64,000 nt of DNA from Tricholoma matsutake (GCA_026075535.2 AP026549.1:7750001-7814000), one strand, 5' to 3'; counted from the stretch's first letter, positions 43,893 to 55,846 are shown. Program-made: numbers and translations. The notes: generated from the sequence alone by a model not told the origin.

Positions 43893-44977
43893 GTCCTCCC
43901 CATTGCCAAAGTATTTCTGGAAGTGCAAATGCAAGTGCAGTAAATCCTGCCTCTTCATGGAGAGGAATAGACTCCCCAGAATACAAGGAGCTCATGCCTC
44001 CATGAGACTGAGCTGCTTCATTAATTAGAATTTTTGCTGACTTGACTTCATCAGGATCCTGTTTCCATTTCTGGCTGCTTTGATCCAACCAAATCTGGTA
44101 TGTGGCCTTTTGTGAAATTTGTGGTGAGGGATGGGTCTTGAGTATTCCATCCCATAGCTGTGAAAATGGTTAGATCAATTTGGCAGATATAAATGTGCAA
44201 CATACTTGAGTTGGGATTTAATCTGGATTTGCATGCACAAAGTCTTTGACATCCTTTGGGACATCAATGCACCAGTATGGGACATGATCATCCTCATGCT
44301 TCAACTTGACAACAGCTACTGTTTCCCCTGTAGTGTAAAGCCACCCAGAGCAGTCAAATACATCCATTGAGTCCTTGTCATGGGACTTCACATTCTCCTG
44401 CTCAGACTTCTTGGATTTATGCTGGCATGAGTTGACCTGAGCACAGTGATACATAAATCGAGAAGTTGGTGTGCACTTGTGATGGTAAACACTATGATAG
44501 CTTGCAAAGATATGAGTGTTGGAGGAAATAGTCCAAGAGTTAATTTGTAGAACTTTCAACTTACACAAATCAGTATTTCAGCTGCTCCCAGATTTTTGTG
44601 GCCAATGAATCTGCTATAGTCCTTCCATCCACTGCCTCAGTCATGAGAAAAGACAGATCCAGATATGCTTCAAGAGAAATTACATCTTCTGAATCAGAAA
44701 GAGACCCAAGGGAGTCCAAGAAGGTGTCCAGGTCCACAATGGAAAGATCAGAGAGATCATCATCATCTCTACCAGTTTGGTCTTGTGTAGTCACTGGTAA
44801 GTTCTCTTTGTTGCTGTTTTTATATCTCTTCTTGGCAGCCTGTTGAGACTTCTTCTCCAAACACAGCCAACACAGCTTTGAGAACCCTTCATGTGTCAGT
44901 TTAAAGTTTGATATGTTGCACGGCACCAGCTTTCTGCATTCAGAACAGGTCTGATTGGGTGGAGTGTCAGTGTCCAT
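43893..44977 (-). pseudogene. MULE transposase, N-terminal part (upstream of gypsy B)
   Basis: From a likely ATG near 44977, MDTDTPPNQTCSECRKLVPC opens a Cys-rich N-terminus (CSEC...LCWLCLEKK), followed by an acidic Asp/Ser region (about 44760-44650). A second block near 44570-44218 has the Cys/His spacing of a FLYWCH/MULE-associated zinc domain (MYHCAQVNSCQHK, CSGWLYTT). Next come KATYQIWLDQSSQKWKQDPDEVKSA and ALAFALPEILWQWGGHI, the lead-in to the DDE core. The frame continues after gypsy B at 35885 with REIALDSA. Several introns are needed to link the blocks. Confidence 0.75.
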
Positions 44978-45320
44978 AGCCAAGATGAAAAAGGACAGAA
45001 GCAGCAAGAAGCTTGATGTGGAATGACACACATCAGCGATGCAATGTGACTAAATGTGGCAATTATATTAAATAATCTATCTGCTACGTGATATGGAAAA
45101 GTCCATAAAAGTCCCACGTTGGTGTTTGCCAAAACTCACATGTTGCACACCATCTGCTGGGTGAATAGCATTCACTAATGATGGTGCATCAAGATCATGT
45201 GATGGTGTTGATTCTTTACCTTTCACTTCCACTGCTCCAGGTTACTAGATCCTTGCTCCTTATGTTCTCAGCTGTTGCGTCAATTGCAACACCTTTTCTT
45301 TCATTTTTTTCATTCTCAGA
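44978..45320. other. Gap between MULE gene start and the DIRS-related region
   Basis: AT-rich, without gene. It should contain the MULE promoter and perhaps its terminal inverted repeat, but I could not pair it with a left end near 34.6 kb. Confidence 0.4.
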
Positions 45321-46566
45321 TCATGTCGGCCAATGTAGAAGGGTAAGGAGTGGAAGCAATTGCTCAGTTCTCACAGTCAGGGACCACAGTGAATAGTTCT
45401 GAGAGTGGTCATGGTTCTGAACCCCTCTCTGATGCTCTTGAGTTGGCAGTGGTTGAGGTGGAGAAAGGTACTACAAAAAGGACAGGCTGGCAGGTGAAGG
45501 CCCTGGTCAGCGCAAGCCATTTTTCAATGGATGTTCACTGTTTATCATGTGTTGCATTGGCGAAATCCAAGTCTGTTCAGGAGTCTGCAGAGGTACCAAC
45601 ACTCATCAAAGCACCCCCCCAGCATGAAACCTTTGGCAGGCTACCAGTATCAAGTTCTACAATCTGTGGCTGAGGAGGCCAGCAAGATTCCCAGGCAGTT
45701 GAGCAGGCCAATGGGCCCATCTGAGAATGTTGGTAGCCCTTGGGACATCAACTTACCTCAGGCAAGTTTGATGGTTGGCATGGCAGCCATAAAGGGACAT
45801 AAATGATCAGCAACTAGCGACATGCCTGGCACTTTGGATCGGGTTCATAACCCTATGCACCTTGCATCTGTGGCAGATTTTTCACCTACCCATTTTGAGG
45901 AGCCTCGGAGTGATGGTCTGCTTGATGCTTGGCAAGGACACTCACAAGTTGGGCTGCTGCAAAAGGGGCCTGATCTTGAGGTTGCCAATCCAGATATAGC
46001 TCATGACCCTTCTTCACCAATGATGATTGACCCAAAGCTCTAGTCTGATTTCAATCCTCTCCTATGACATGCTAGCCCTATCAATGATCACACACTTTCC
46101 CCCAGCAAGAAATCATTCTGACACTTTTCACACATGAAATGCTGACAAGGCATGGTTGGCTGCAGAAGGCTTGGTTCCAGTGGCAGATGATTTTCTTGCC
46201 CCAGGTTTCATTTCAGCCCAGTTGGTTGGTGGGATAATATACAAAGTCCATTCAATGAAATCTCAGCATTTGGGTATGGGGAAACTGAGTGCTGGTAGGA
46301 AACTTTTTGATGAGCACAGGAGTGCTGTGCATGAGCCTCCCTGCACCTTTCTTGTTGCACTGCAACCAGGACTGCAAAGTCTGTGCAATAACCCTTTTGA
46401 GCAGAATCATCCAGGGCCATGTAACCCGCATATTTCTGCACCATTCTGCACCCAGGCGGGCCTGCAGATGGCCATGCAAGCATGTGCTCAGACTTATTAT
46501 GTATTGCATCTGCCTCTGCATTTACTGCATTGACATGCATATAGTCAGGGTTGCAAAATCCGCACA
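45321..46566 (+). other. Possible 5' part of the DIRS element
   Basis: A frame starting MSANVEG near 45325 meets a GTAAGG-type donor at once, and Ser/Glu-rich frames follow (45350-45673, 45822-46043, 46156-46533). No domain is recognised. The position, directly before the DIRS ORF1-like frame, suggests leader or ORF1 sequence. Inverted terminal repeats typical of DIRS were not found. Confidence 0.35.
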
Positions 46567-47502
46567 TTGACTGGCAATCACACATACCTACAGAAGCATG
46601 TTCTAACAAGCATAGTGTTTGTTTTGTGCATATATCTACCTGTCATTACACTCATAGGCATACAGTCAGCACTGCATACTTTGCAAATGGTAGCACAACA
46701 TGGTGATGCACACACTTCTGCTCTCTGCACTCCTATACCTGCATCATCATGCACCCAGGTTGGCTCTCTTACACCCATGCAGTTACATACCCATGGTGTC
46801 CACATTGAATTCATGCCTGACATAGTGGCATCAGATGCACCTGTGCAGATGGCTCATATCCCAGCTACAGATCCACGTTTGCAAGAGTCAGCACCATCCC
46901 AATTCATGCTGAACCCAGATCTTATTGCAGCATTAGGCATGGCTGGAGCAACTCAAGCTTCAAATGGAGTATTGGCCATATCTGGTATGGGCATGGCAGC
47001 ATTGACATCAGTTAGTGAACTGTCTTGCCCAACTAGAAAGTACTTTTTGCAGACAATTACCAACATTACAAGTGAACTCCCAACTGCAGTAATCAAGGAG
47101 CTGAAGGGTGGGTTCAAGAACTACATACCACTCACACTCTGCATGCACAGGGCTTGCTCAAATGCAACCAGAGCTACTGATGCCTTTGATACAGAGATCG
47201 GCATGAATGAGAGGGGTGAAATCAGGTTGAAGCAAAAGACGTTGACTGCTGCAAGGGATCATCACCTCTTGATGGATGACTTCATGGAGATATGCAAGAA
47301 CTTCATTTGTGGGATGAGAAAGTACCTTATCCTGGGTGACAACACAGACCTGGGTGGTGCAAGGGCCCTGGACTGTGCAGATATGTTCCTGGAATTTTTC
47401 AGTGTCATCGCATCCAGGCTGGATTTCAATCTTGATTGGTCATCATACAGAGGCTACCCTATTCTTCTTGGGTCAGTCAGAGAGATGACACCTATGGCTT
47501 GA
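46567..47502 (+). pseudogene. DIRS-type ORF1 (Gag-like) fragment
   Basis: A 311-codon frame whose second half carries ELKGGFKNYIPLTLCMH, RLKQKTLTAARDHHLLMDDF and FFSVIASRLDFNLDWSSYRGY, which I associate with the ORF1 proteins of Agaricomycete DIRS-like elements. The first part is His/Thr-rich and may be non-coding. Further weak blocks continue in other frames to 47870 (GLIFDENLLQKFKIKNI). It precedes a DIRS-type RT, as expected. It would be a particle or RNA-binding protein. Confidence 0.6.
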
Positions 47503-47867
47503 TCTTTGATGAGAACCTACTCCAAAAATTCAAGATAAAGAACATCATCCCCTCAGTTCTGGAACATTTGAAGCAACTGCCATCTAGTTTGTTGACCTAT
47601 GGGGCCAACTGGGGTGTTGGTAGTTCCATGTCAGGCAGTTCAATGGGAGTAGGGGGCAGGGGTCATGGAGGGCAGGGTGGAGGTGCATTTACTGCAGGTC
47701 AGGGGGGGGGACATATCCTCAGTTTTTTCTGCTCTCCTTCCCACACCCCTTTTGATCCCACCAGCCTCCCGCCATTCTCAAATGCTATCTCTGTGCAGAA
47801 CCCCACCTCCACAAGCATCACCAAGGAAATGCAAAGTGACTGGTGCTCAAACAAGGGAAATGGGTGA

Positions 47868-49144
47868 ATGAACTTCTCAGAAGCAGAGTTGTCTGCATTG
47901 CTTATAACATTAGCCCATTTGGCTGCAGACAAGGCCCCTCCTGCATCTATAATCACTCCTGCTCCTTGTGTGGCAATCTCATGCACAGATTGGCAAGATG
48001 CAATGATTGAGGATATTTTTCCCATCATAACCAAACTCAAGGCAGATGCATGGGAGTCTGCACTGGAGGATGCAGGCATCTTCAATGAGTTCCACAACAT
48101 TCTGACAAGTCTTCAGCAAGGTTTCTACTGCAGCTTTTTTTCTCCTTATCTTGCATGTTCATTCCACCAAACCATTATATATCACAAGAAGATGAAGATT
48201 TTGTTATTGCAAAATATGCTGAAGAGATTGAGCTTGGTAGACTATCGCATGGTTATGAGCCCAACACACTTTCTTCTCTCATTGGACATTTTTGCACAGC
48301 TCCCCTTGCAGTTATCAATCAAAATCCCACTAAATGCCAGGTCATTGTAAATCATTCATATCCAAAAAATGAGCATAGCATTGACCTCAAAAATCTGCCT
48401 CATGACTCATCAGCAAATTACATTATTGATCCCACTGAGACTTCTGTCAACACAATCATTGACTCAAAATAATTCCAGTGTGCATGGAGATCCTTCTCGG
48501 AATGCTATCTCCTAGTTGCCAACACACCTGAGGGAACACAGGCAGCAGTTTTTGATATTGATGCAGCATTTAGGAACATTCCGATGCACCCTTCAGCATG
48601 CCATTTCCTGGCAATCATGATTAAAGAGTCTAATTCATATTGATCATGTCCTGAATTTTGGTGCATCACCAGTGCCAGCTATCTTCAGCAGGTTTGCAGA
48701 TGCAATAGTCAAGATACTTGTGAGTCGGGGCATTGAAGCTGGATGATTTTATTTTTCTATGCTACTCCTCTGGCAAATGTGCTGATGGTACTCATGAGTA
48801 CACCTACTCATCTGAGTTGATATGGAAAACCATGGAAGAATTAGGCTGGCTGTGGGCTCCTTTGAAGTCTGTTGACTTCTCAACTGGGTTCATGTACATT
48901 GGATTCTGGTGGGACCTTGCTGTGAAGAAGGTGGAGCTCCCAGAGAAAAAGAAGGTGAAATATCTTGAGTGTATCTTGGTTTGGACACATGGGTCACTTC
49001 ACTCTGTGAAGGATGTGGAAAAGATTATTGGCACCCTCAACCATGTCTGCCTGGTCGTGGCAGAGGGGCATTTACACATGGTTTCAATGTATAAATTCTG
49101 AGGTGGTTTCAGGTTGGGCTGTTCAGAAGAAGTTGAACACAAGG
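47868..49144 (+). pseudogene. DIRS reverse transcriptase, first part
   Basis: Blocks in order: WQDAMIEDIFPIITKLKADAW (about 47990), ISQEDEDFVIAKYAEEIELGRLSHGYEP (48180-48260), CQVIVNHSYPKNEHSIDL (about 48335), VFDIDAAFRNIPMHP (catalytic Asp region, about 48550), LDDFIF (YVDD-like, about 48738), YIGFWWDLAVKKVELPEKKKVKYL (about 48895) and IGTLNHVCLVVAEGHLHMVSMY (about 49025). This is the RT of a DIRS/tyrosine-recombinase element, not gypsy. TAA at about 48470 and several shifts break it. It is cut at 49144 by the gag-only LTR element and continues at 54412. Confidence 0.82.
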
Positions 49145-50142
49145 TGTGGTAGGGTGATGAGTTCCACTCATCAACCCCCCCATTTCTGGAGTTTTCCATG
49201 GAGTCTGAAGTCTTTTGTCATGCAATGATGACCTCGTGTCATTGCATATTCTTGATGCACTTTCATATTCTTACTTGTTCCATCCCACTCATTTATTATT
49301 TGATATTTTTACTTTGCAGATTATTTATTTCTTCTCAAGCATGACACACAGCTCACACAATGTGTCTATCATGTGGCCAATCACATTTTCCATGCTTCCT
49401 TGGCCTCCGTGTCGACAGCACTGCACCCATTCCGAAGGATTGGTACTGGAATTTTATTTCATTTTCATTTTCCTTGTATAGTCTTATTTTTGTACCTTAA
49501 TACCTCAACGATCCACAATGTCAAGCATCAATGACTTCTCAGCTGGCCAAATCTGACTTGATGGGTTTAGTAGCTGGATGGTAGAGTTGAGGGGCATCAT
49601 TTGGGCATCCTCTGTGCTTGCTGGAGGCACAGGTGACATACTGTCAATAGAGGTGCTCAATGGCAGTCTCTCCCCGAGTCATTCCCAGTTGCAAAAACTC
49701 CGAGACAAGGATTCAACAAAAGCCATCAATTGAAGACTTCAAATATTTTTCTTGGACTTCAGAATCACACCCCAAATTTGTTAATTCATTTTCCTTTTAT
49801 TTTTCTTTATCTGATTGCTCAGACTGTTGGCACAAGAGAACATGCACGATCAGTTTTTGCTTTGTAGCTACCTCATTTTGTATTTAGGTGCTCTCCCACC
49901 TGTTGAATGGAGTACTTTCCTGATCCCCACTTTTTATGTTCTCACTCTCTAAGTTTTTCCTCAAAACCATGAAGCCTCTCAAGTTTCTACACACCAAGGT
50001 GTAGATAATAAGCAAAGTATCTAAGTACCCCATTTCCCCCTGCTCTTATTTTCCACTGATCTCCAAGATCATGCTTACCTCATTCTTCACAATGTGATGA
50101 CCATCGTCAACAAACTCCCAGTAGACCATCAACCCTGCCACA
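49145..50142 (+). repeat. TR-GAG element 5' LTR
   Basis: 998 bp, TGTGGTAGGG...CTGCCACA. About 40 bp longer than its partner, mainly in the first 130 bp (extra CTTTCATATTC-type sequence near 49250). Otherwise closely similar, with CG/CA and CG/TG differences. Confidence 0.9.
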
Positions 50143-50908
50143 AGTGGTGACTGAGGCAGGGGACAGGTTTTCCATTCACTGTCACTATCCAACATCTCAA
50201 AAACTTCCACTCCCACCCACCCTTTCGATGGGTACCCCAAGTCTCAACAATTTTCAAGTCCACTACACATCAAGATATATATATATTTTCCTTCCATTTC
50301 ATTCCTGTATGGGGTCAACTTGTAGTTGCCCATTGAGAGTTGACTCGAGGTCACTTTTGCTCCTTTGTGTTAATTTTACAATGCCAAAAACCCGCCAAGA
50401 GTCTGGCATCACCACAACCCAGGTCTCAATACTTGAGTTTTCTTTTATCTACGAAATCAGCCTTCAATCCATGTTTTCTACTGAAGTTTTTCTTTCAATT
50501 TTAGTTTTTCTAGTCACTCAAAGAACATCCCTGTTGAATCCTCCCATCCTGCTCATGAAATGCAGTGTCCCCCAGTAATCAGAAGTCGGCTATGCACCAA
50601 GGCATAGTCCCAAGTCCCAAGTCCCAAGTCTCCAAGTCACAAGTCAGCTACACACCAAGGCGTATCCCCAAGATCAAACAGACCTCAAGTATATTCAAAT
50701 TTAACAAGTCTACTGTGTGCCAAGGTGCAATTTCAAGTTTTACAATGTCTACTACATGCCAAGATTATTTTTATTTTTACCTATGGGGTCGTCTTGTGGC
50801 CACCCATCAAGTACTGACCTGGCATCACTTTTGCTTTCTCAAGCCTAATTTGTCACCCCTGCCAATCTGTTCAATATGGCTCAACATTTGACATGATACA
50901 TCTATCCT

Positions 50909-52060
50909 ATGCCCATGCCATGCTCACCAAATGCCCTGCTGTTCAAGGGCAAGCAAGTTAATGACTTTTTGGACTCACTCAAAATGCTAGCCAGCCAAGC
51001 TCTTGTCGACTTTAGCTATCTTCCATCTTATGTCCTATGCTATAGCCATCGACGTGTCCATGATGTCATTGAATTTGCCCCTTACTGGACTCAACAAGAC
51101 TGGCATGCAGCTCATGCCTACCTCATCAAGCTTTATGGCTTGATCAATCGCAAGCCTCATGTTACTGCTGACAAATTCCACAAATGGATCAAGCACCACT
51201 CACCCAATGAGACCTTCAAATCCGTTCAAGACATCGATCAGTATTATCATGAATTTATGGCACAGGCGGCTGTCCTTCTCAGTACACAGTTCATTACCTC
51301 AAAAGAAGCTGATCTACTGTTCTTCAGAGGAATCCCACGAGAACTACAAGTCAAAATTCTCAACCAATTACCAGAATCCCAAACAAAAATACACTCACTG
51401 CTGCCCATGGATGATGTTTTAGCTCTCCTTCAGAAGGGATTTGATGAAGATGACATTTTCCAAGAGGATGATATGGATTTCCCAAGCAACCATGGTGGAG
51501 GTGACCTGGATCCCTTTGGCACTGACTATGACCGAGAAGCACCCATCAAGACACTGCACAAGTTGAAGAAAATGGTAAAATATGGTACTAATATACATTC
51601 AACAGTCCTACTGCCTGTGCCTTTCCCACCTAGAAAAGTTTCGCAAGATCCTCAGCTTCCCTTTGTGCAAGAACACTACCCCTTCCCAATCCCACAAGAA
51701 CAAGCCATGGACATCAAAGATTCATGTCAAGTGGACGCTGAAGATGACCCATCCCAGCAGACTGAAGACACTATTGACGTTGACTCTACAGAAGCAGTCC
51801 GCCATCAGAGTGTTCACAATGGCCATTCCATGGCAGCATCTTCTGTGGCATCTAACAATGTTTTCTCCCTTGCATACAACATACCTTGTGTCCTGAAGCC
51901 TTTGGGCAATGTTCCCACCAACATTTACGAAGAACCCAACCTATCAATGATGGCAACTGCACCCCCTGCCCACAAGTACCACAAGGAAAAATCAGATGAC
52001 AACACATTTTGCTGCTACCTGTTGGATTATATAATCTGTCACTGCTTCATAAGTGCTTAA
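50909..52060 (+). CDS. Gag-like protein of the TR-GAG element
   Basis: A 383-codon open frame without internal stop, the best preserved in this nest. Residues about 8-170 form a retrotransposon capsid-like region (LLFKGKQVNDFLDSLKMLA, YVLCYSHRRVHDVIEF, WHAAHAYLIKLYG, FFRGIPRELQVKIL), followed by an acidic Asp-rich middle (about 175-200) and a Ser/Asp-rich tail. No zinc knuckle, protease or RT follows. It probably forms particles for the element's own RNA with pol from another gypsy. The start is the first good Met after the leader (50143-50908). Confidence 0.75.
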   Translation: MPMPCSPNALLFKGKQVNDFLDSLKMLASQALVDFSYLPSYVLCYSHRRVHDVIEFAPYWTQQDWHAAHAYLIKLYGLINRKPHVTADKFHKWIKHHSPNETFKSVQDIDQYYHEFMAQAAVLLSTQFITSKEADLLFFRGIPRELQVKILNQLPESQTKIHSLLPMDDVLALLQKGFDEDDIFQEDDMDFPSNHGGGDLDPFGTDYDREAPIKTLHKLKKMVKYGTNIHSTVLLPVPFPPRKVSQDPQLPFVQEHYPFPIPQEQAMDIKDSCQVDAEDDPSQQTEDTIDVDSTEAVRHQSVHNGHSMAASSVASNNVFSLAYNIPCVLKPLGNVPTNIYEEPNLSMMATAPPAHKYHKEKSDDNTFCCYLLDYIICHCFISA

Positions 52061-52153
52061 CAGACCATAGTTTGCACACACACACAAGTGATGTGATAGT
52101 TGTAGCAATCCATGTCTGGTTATATGGTATCCTTGTTCTGTTGAACCCTATAA

Positions 52154-52227
52154 GACCTGATAGCTCAGTTGGTCAGAGCATCTGGTATATGTCCAGGAGG
52201 GCCTGGGTTCAATCCCCAGTCTGGTCA
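52154..52227 (+). ncRNA. 74-nt tRNA-like cloverleaf (tRNA-derived SINE head or tRNA-like gene)
   Basis: A full cloverleaf can be drawn: acceptor GACCTGA/TCTGGTC with one T-T mismatch, D stem GCTC/GAGC, anticodon stem TCTGG/CCAGG with one G-T pair, a seven-base loop TATATGT, five-base variable loop, and a perfect T stem CTGGG/CCCAG around TTCAATC. A-box TAGCTCAGTTGG and B-box GGTTCAATCC are present, and TTTT follows at 52229, as a polymerase III stop. The base at position 33 is A instead of the near-universal T, so a working tRNA (anticodon TAT) is doubtful. A SINE head is more likely. Confidence 0.55.
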
Positions 52228-53453
52228 TCTTTTCTGCATTCCTACACTACCTGGCCCTCAAAGTTCAAGCGAGATGTCAAGCTACTGGTTGCACTACCAA
52301 ATGCTCAGAATTTCATTTCATTTCTTCATTCAAGTCGCCACATGCTAACAATGCATTTTTCAGGACTTCATTTAATATGGCTTTTATGCCTCCAAGAACA
52401 TTAAGCTTTCTTTTGTTCAGCCAAGGAGTTCAACATCACCATACCCTCATGGCCAATCCCACCACTTTCATCGCTGACTCCAACCCTGGACATCGCATCA
52501 TCAATGTCTACTTGAGTAAAACAAAACTTGAAGAAATTCCAGAAAACACAAAAGAACCAAGTTGTTATCAATTAACTAAGTTACCAAGTACAGCCAAAGC
52601 ATCACACCCCAAGATGTCTTTCAGTTTCTCACTCTTAGCCCTGCGTTTGATGTTGAATGCCCTGGTTCTCTTTTCTTGATGACTCAGAATGTCTTCATCA
52701 AAAACCCCACCCTTGTCTCCCTCTGATACAATGCTAAGTACTTTTTGCACCTCTGCACTTCTGATTATTTGGCTGCAGGAGTTACAACCAGTGATTCCTT
52801 GATGCCTAAGTGGCAAAGACCCTCCATTAACTGAAAGTCCCTGCTCCTCACTAGTGTATCAACTAACCGGACCATCCACAGCTCAAAGTTCTGGCCCTGC
52901 AAGCAAAAATTATGCCATCGCTATGTTAATGGTGCTACTCCTCACTGCTTTCAGCTTCCTCTTTCAGAGTTTCTCACCAAGCATTCATTTTAGAATATGC
53001 CCAATACTTGATGTCCTACAGCTATGAAAATGGGTCCTGGCTTCTGCAATTCCTCAGTATCCAAGTCTCGCTCAAGTCACCTGGTTATCCACCTTGCAAC
53101 CTCCAACCTTTTCATCAACAAAGAAAGCATGTGATTCTGAGACCCTCATCGATGTAATACAGGAAAGCTCATCACTTGGACAAACATTAACAATGCAATG
53201 TCCTGCTGGCACCCAAAATTTGCCTGTTATCCATCAAGTCCTGGATTTTAAACCTGTTATGCCACTCCACTGTTCAAGCAAAAATTGTCGACACCTCACC
53301 ATTGGCCTCTGGTTACAGTTTGATGCCTACACTAATCTTTTTCTAGAATTTGTTATTTTATTCAGCTTTGTTGCATTAATGCACCCTTTTTAGACATTTC
53401 CACTGTTATTCCATGCATGATGCCCTAGGGCATCATGCAAAGTATCCCCCACA
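52228..53453 (+). other. TR-GAG internal region after gag, no gene recognised
   Basis: Short frames only (52377-52679, 53094-53393), with no domain known to me. It may hold remnants of an original pol or SINE body. A 13-bp near-palindrome GATGCCCTAGGGCATC lies near 53417-53432. Confidence 0.45.
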
Positions 53454-54411
53454 TGTGGTAGGGTGATGAGTTCCACTCATCAACCCCACCATTTCCAGAG
53501 TTTTTCATGAAGTCTCTTGTCATATGATGATGACCTCGCGTCATTGTATATTCCCACTCATTTATTATTTGATATTTTTACTTTGTAGATTATTTATTTC
53601 TTCTCAAGCATGACACACAGCTCACACGATGTGTCTATCATGCAGCCAATCATGTTTTCCATGCTTCCTCAGCCTCTGCATCAACAGCACTGCACCCATT
53701 CTGAAGGATTGGTACTGGTATTTTATTTCATTTTCATTTTCCTTGTATAGTCTTATTTTTGTACCTTAATACCTCAATGATCCACAATGTCAAGCATCAA
53801 TGACTTCTCAGCCAGCCAAATCTGACTCGATGGGTCTAGTAGCTGGATGGTAGGGTTGAGGGGCATCATTTGGGCATCCTCTGCACTAGCTGGGGGCACA
53901 GGTGACATACCATCAATAGAGGTGCTCAATAGCAGTCTCTCCCTGAGTCATTCCCAGTTGTGAAAACTCTGAGACAAGGATTCAACAAAAGCCATCAATT
54001 GAAGACTTCAAATATTTTTCTTGGACTTCAGAATCACACCCCAAATTTGTTAATTCATTTTCCTTTTATTTTTCTTTATCTGATTGCTCAGACTGTTGGC
54101 ACAAGAGAACATGCATGATCAGTTTTTGCTTTGTAGCTACCTCATTTTGTATTTAGGTGCTCTCCCACCTGTTGAATGGAGTACTTTCCTGATCCCCACT
54201 TTTTATGTTCTCACTCTCTAAGTTTTTCCTCAAAACTACGAAGCCTCTCAAGTTTCTACACACCAAGGTGTAGATAATAAGCAAAGTATCTAAGTACCCC
54301 ATTTCCCCCTGCTCTTATTTTCCACTGATCTCCAAGATCATGCTTACCTCATTCTTCACAACATGATGACCATCATCAACGAACTCCTAGTAGACCATCA
54401 ACCCTGCCACA
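53454..54411 (+). repeat. TR-GAG element 3' LTR
   Basis: 958-bp partner of 49145-50142, followed by AAGG (54412-54415) and by DIRS coding sequence. Confidence 0.9.
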
Positions 54412-54518
54412 AAGGTATCAGCTGGGGTGTCAGAGTATATTGCCCACTTACAAGATCAATTTGTGGGGATTGATATTATCCACCCCCCCAAGTCCTTCAG
54501 ATATGATGCTGTTTGTCA
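54412..54518 (+). pseudogene. DIRS RT/RNase H, middle sliver
   Basis: 107 bp of DIRS coding sequence between two insertions. It reads KVSAGVSEYIAHLQDQFVGIDIIHPP, then, after a likely one-base change in the run of C (54483-54489), SDMMLFV. The next codons lie at 60291 beyond the hAT element (NASTGWGI). FVGIDII...LFV-NASTGWGI is the usual start of the DIRS RNase H. Confidence 0.8.
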
Positions 54519-54759
54519 TAGGGACTGCCATGGATGGCCATGATCTGGATGACAATCTGTGGATACCATATATGTATGGATGGCAATGGATATGGATATC
54601 ACATGGGTGGTATCCAGGATGAATGGATGGTTACTATAAATATATGGATAAGGAATGATACAGTGGGTAATGCCAGATAATCCCATCATGGGTACAGGTT
54701 TGGGATTGTACCCTTTGTTACAGGTATCACAGGTACTGGCACCTGACCTTCCCACAATA

Positions 54760-54814
54760 CAAGCCTAAGAATAGTGAGGCATCCTGTGTCTGCCTCACTA
54801 TTCCTAGGCTTGAT
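54760..54814. repeat. Long-stem hairpin
   Basis: CAAGCCTAAGAATAGTGAGG and its near-perfect inverse are separated by about nine bases, giving a stem of about 22 bp with one mismatch. No T tract follows. Confidence 0.8.
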
Positions 54815-54988
54815 TGCATCAAAACCCTACCACCAGTTCTCATGCCAATCACCACACAATCACCATCTCCCACAGTTGATCAACATGTGCCACAGCCTCG
54901 GCTAGTGTCATGCTCATCATCTCCACATGCTATTCCACTCATTCCTGGCCCTTTTCCCTTCACTTTTTTTTGGTAGGTTTACAAGTCC

Positions 54989-55478
54989 TTAACAGAGTTG
55001 AGACTCGTTCTTCAGAACCAGAATCAATGAAAAATTCAGTGTCACCATTTTTCCATGTCTGTTTTCCCCATGGTCAGTAATTTTCAGCAACCATTACAAA
55101 ATTTACTGACTTTACTAACTGTGGGAGTCAAAAATTTATAGTGATGTTATACATCATTCTAACCAGTTTTTTGAGCTGAGTTTCAAAATGACATGTACAT
55201 AGTGATGGAACCATCCATATATGGATGGTTCCATCACTATCACTATATTCCATTTATGGTCAGTCACATGACTCTCCCAATGTCATTTTTGAACTCAGCT
55301 CAAAAAACTGGTTAGAATGATGTAACATCACTATAAATTTTTGACTCCCACGGGTAGTAAAGTCAGTAATTTTTGTAATGGTTGCTGAAAATTGCAGACC
55401 ATGGGGAAAACAGACATGGAAAAATGGTCACACTGAATTTTTCATTGATTCTGGGTTTGAAGAACAAGTCTCACTGCT
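54989..55478. repeat. 490-bp palindrome (foldback element)
   Basis: The two arms are near-mirror images around CCATCCATATATGGATGG (about 55218). Words such as GTCTGTTTTCCCCATGG, ACTGGTTAGAATGATGT and AACAAGTCTCACTG match their inverse in the other arm. It has no coding value; the frame at 55378-55830 starts within it by chance. Confidence 0.8.
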
Positions 55479-55736
55479 GGGACTGACCTGTGTTTCCTAC
55501 AGAAACACAGCGTCAGAAACATGTTTTAAGACTTCTGATTTGTATATCCTTTGGATGTATTTAGAAGAAATATTAAAGAAACATTTTACATGTATCCAAG
55601 CTGTATCTGCAAGAAACAGAAAAAGTGTATTCTACAATGTTTCTTTCAGATCCATTTGGGAAACATTTTTCATGTTTCCTTTCTGTAAATTAGAGAAACA
55701 CTTTATATATAATTATAGCTGTACCTGCAGAACACA

Positions 55737-55846
55737 CTTAACATGTAATTTTATTATGTGTTTTCTAGGGATACATGCAAAGGACAAAGGGGTCACCATG
55801 GTTACACATATATCCCTAGAAAACACATAATAAAATTTTATGTTAA
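55737..55846. repeat. 110-bp hairpin with about 37-bp arms
   Basis: CTTAACATGTAATTTTATTA... at 55737-55773 pairs with TATCCCTAGAAAACACATAA... at 55810-55846, with a 36-base loop. It looks like a small foldback insertion. Confidence 0.8.

Larger units (their letters stand above)
49145..54411 (+). mobile_element. Gag-only non-autonomous LTR retrotransposon (TR-GAG type), 5.27 kb
   Basis: Direct repeats 49145-50142 (998 bp) and 53454-54411 (958 bp), each with TGTGG...CCACA ends, enclose one Gag-like ORF and no pol. The element is flanked by AAGG at 49141-49144 and 54412-54415, and deleting it rejoins the DIRS frame (GAA CAC / AAG GTA). The layout matches the TR-GAG type of parasite that moves with enzymes of a gypsy partner. 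No good polypurine tract or primer site was found. Confidence 0.85.
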
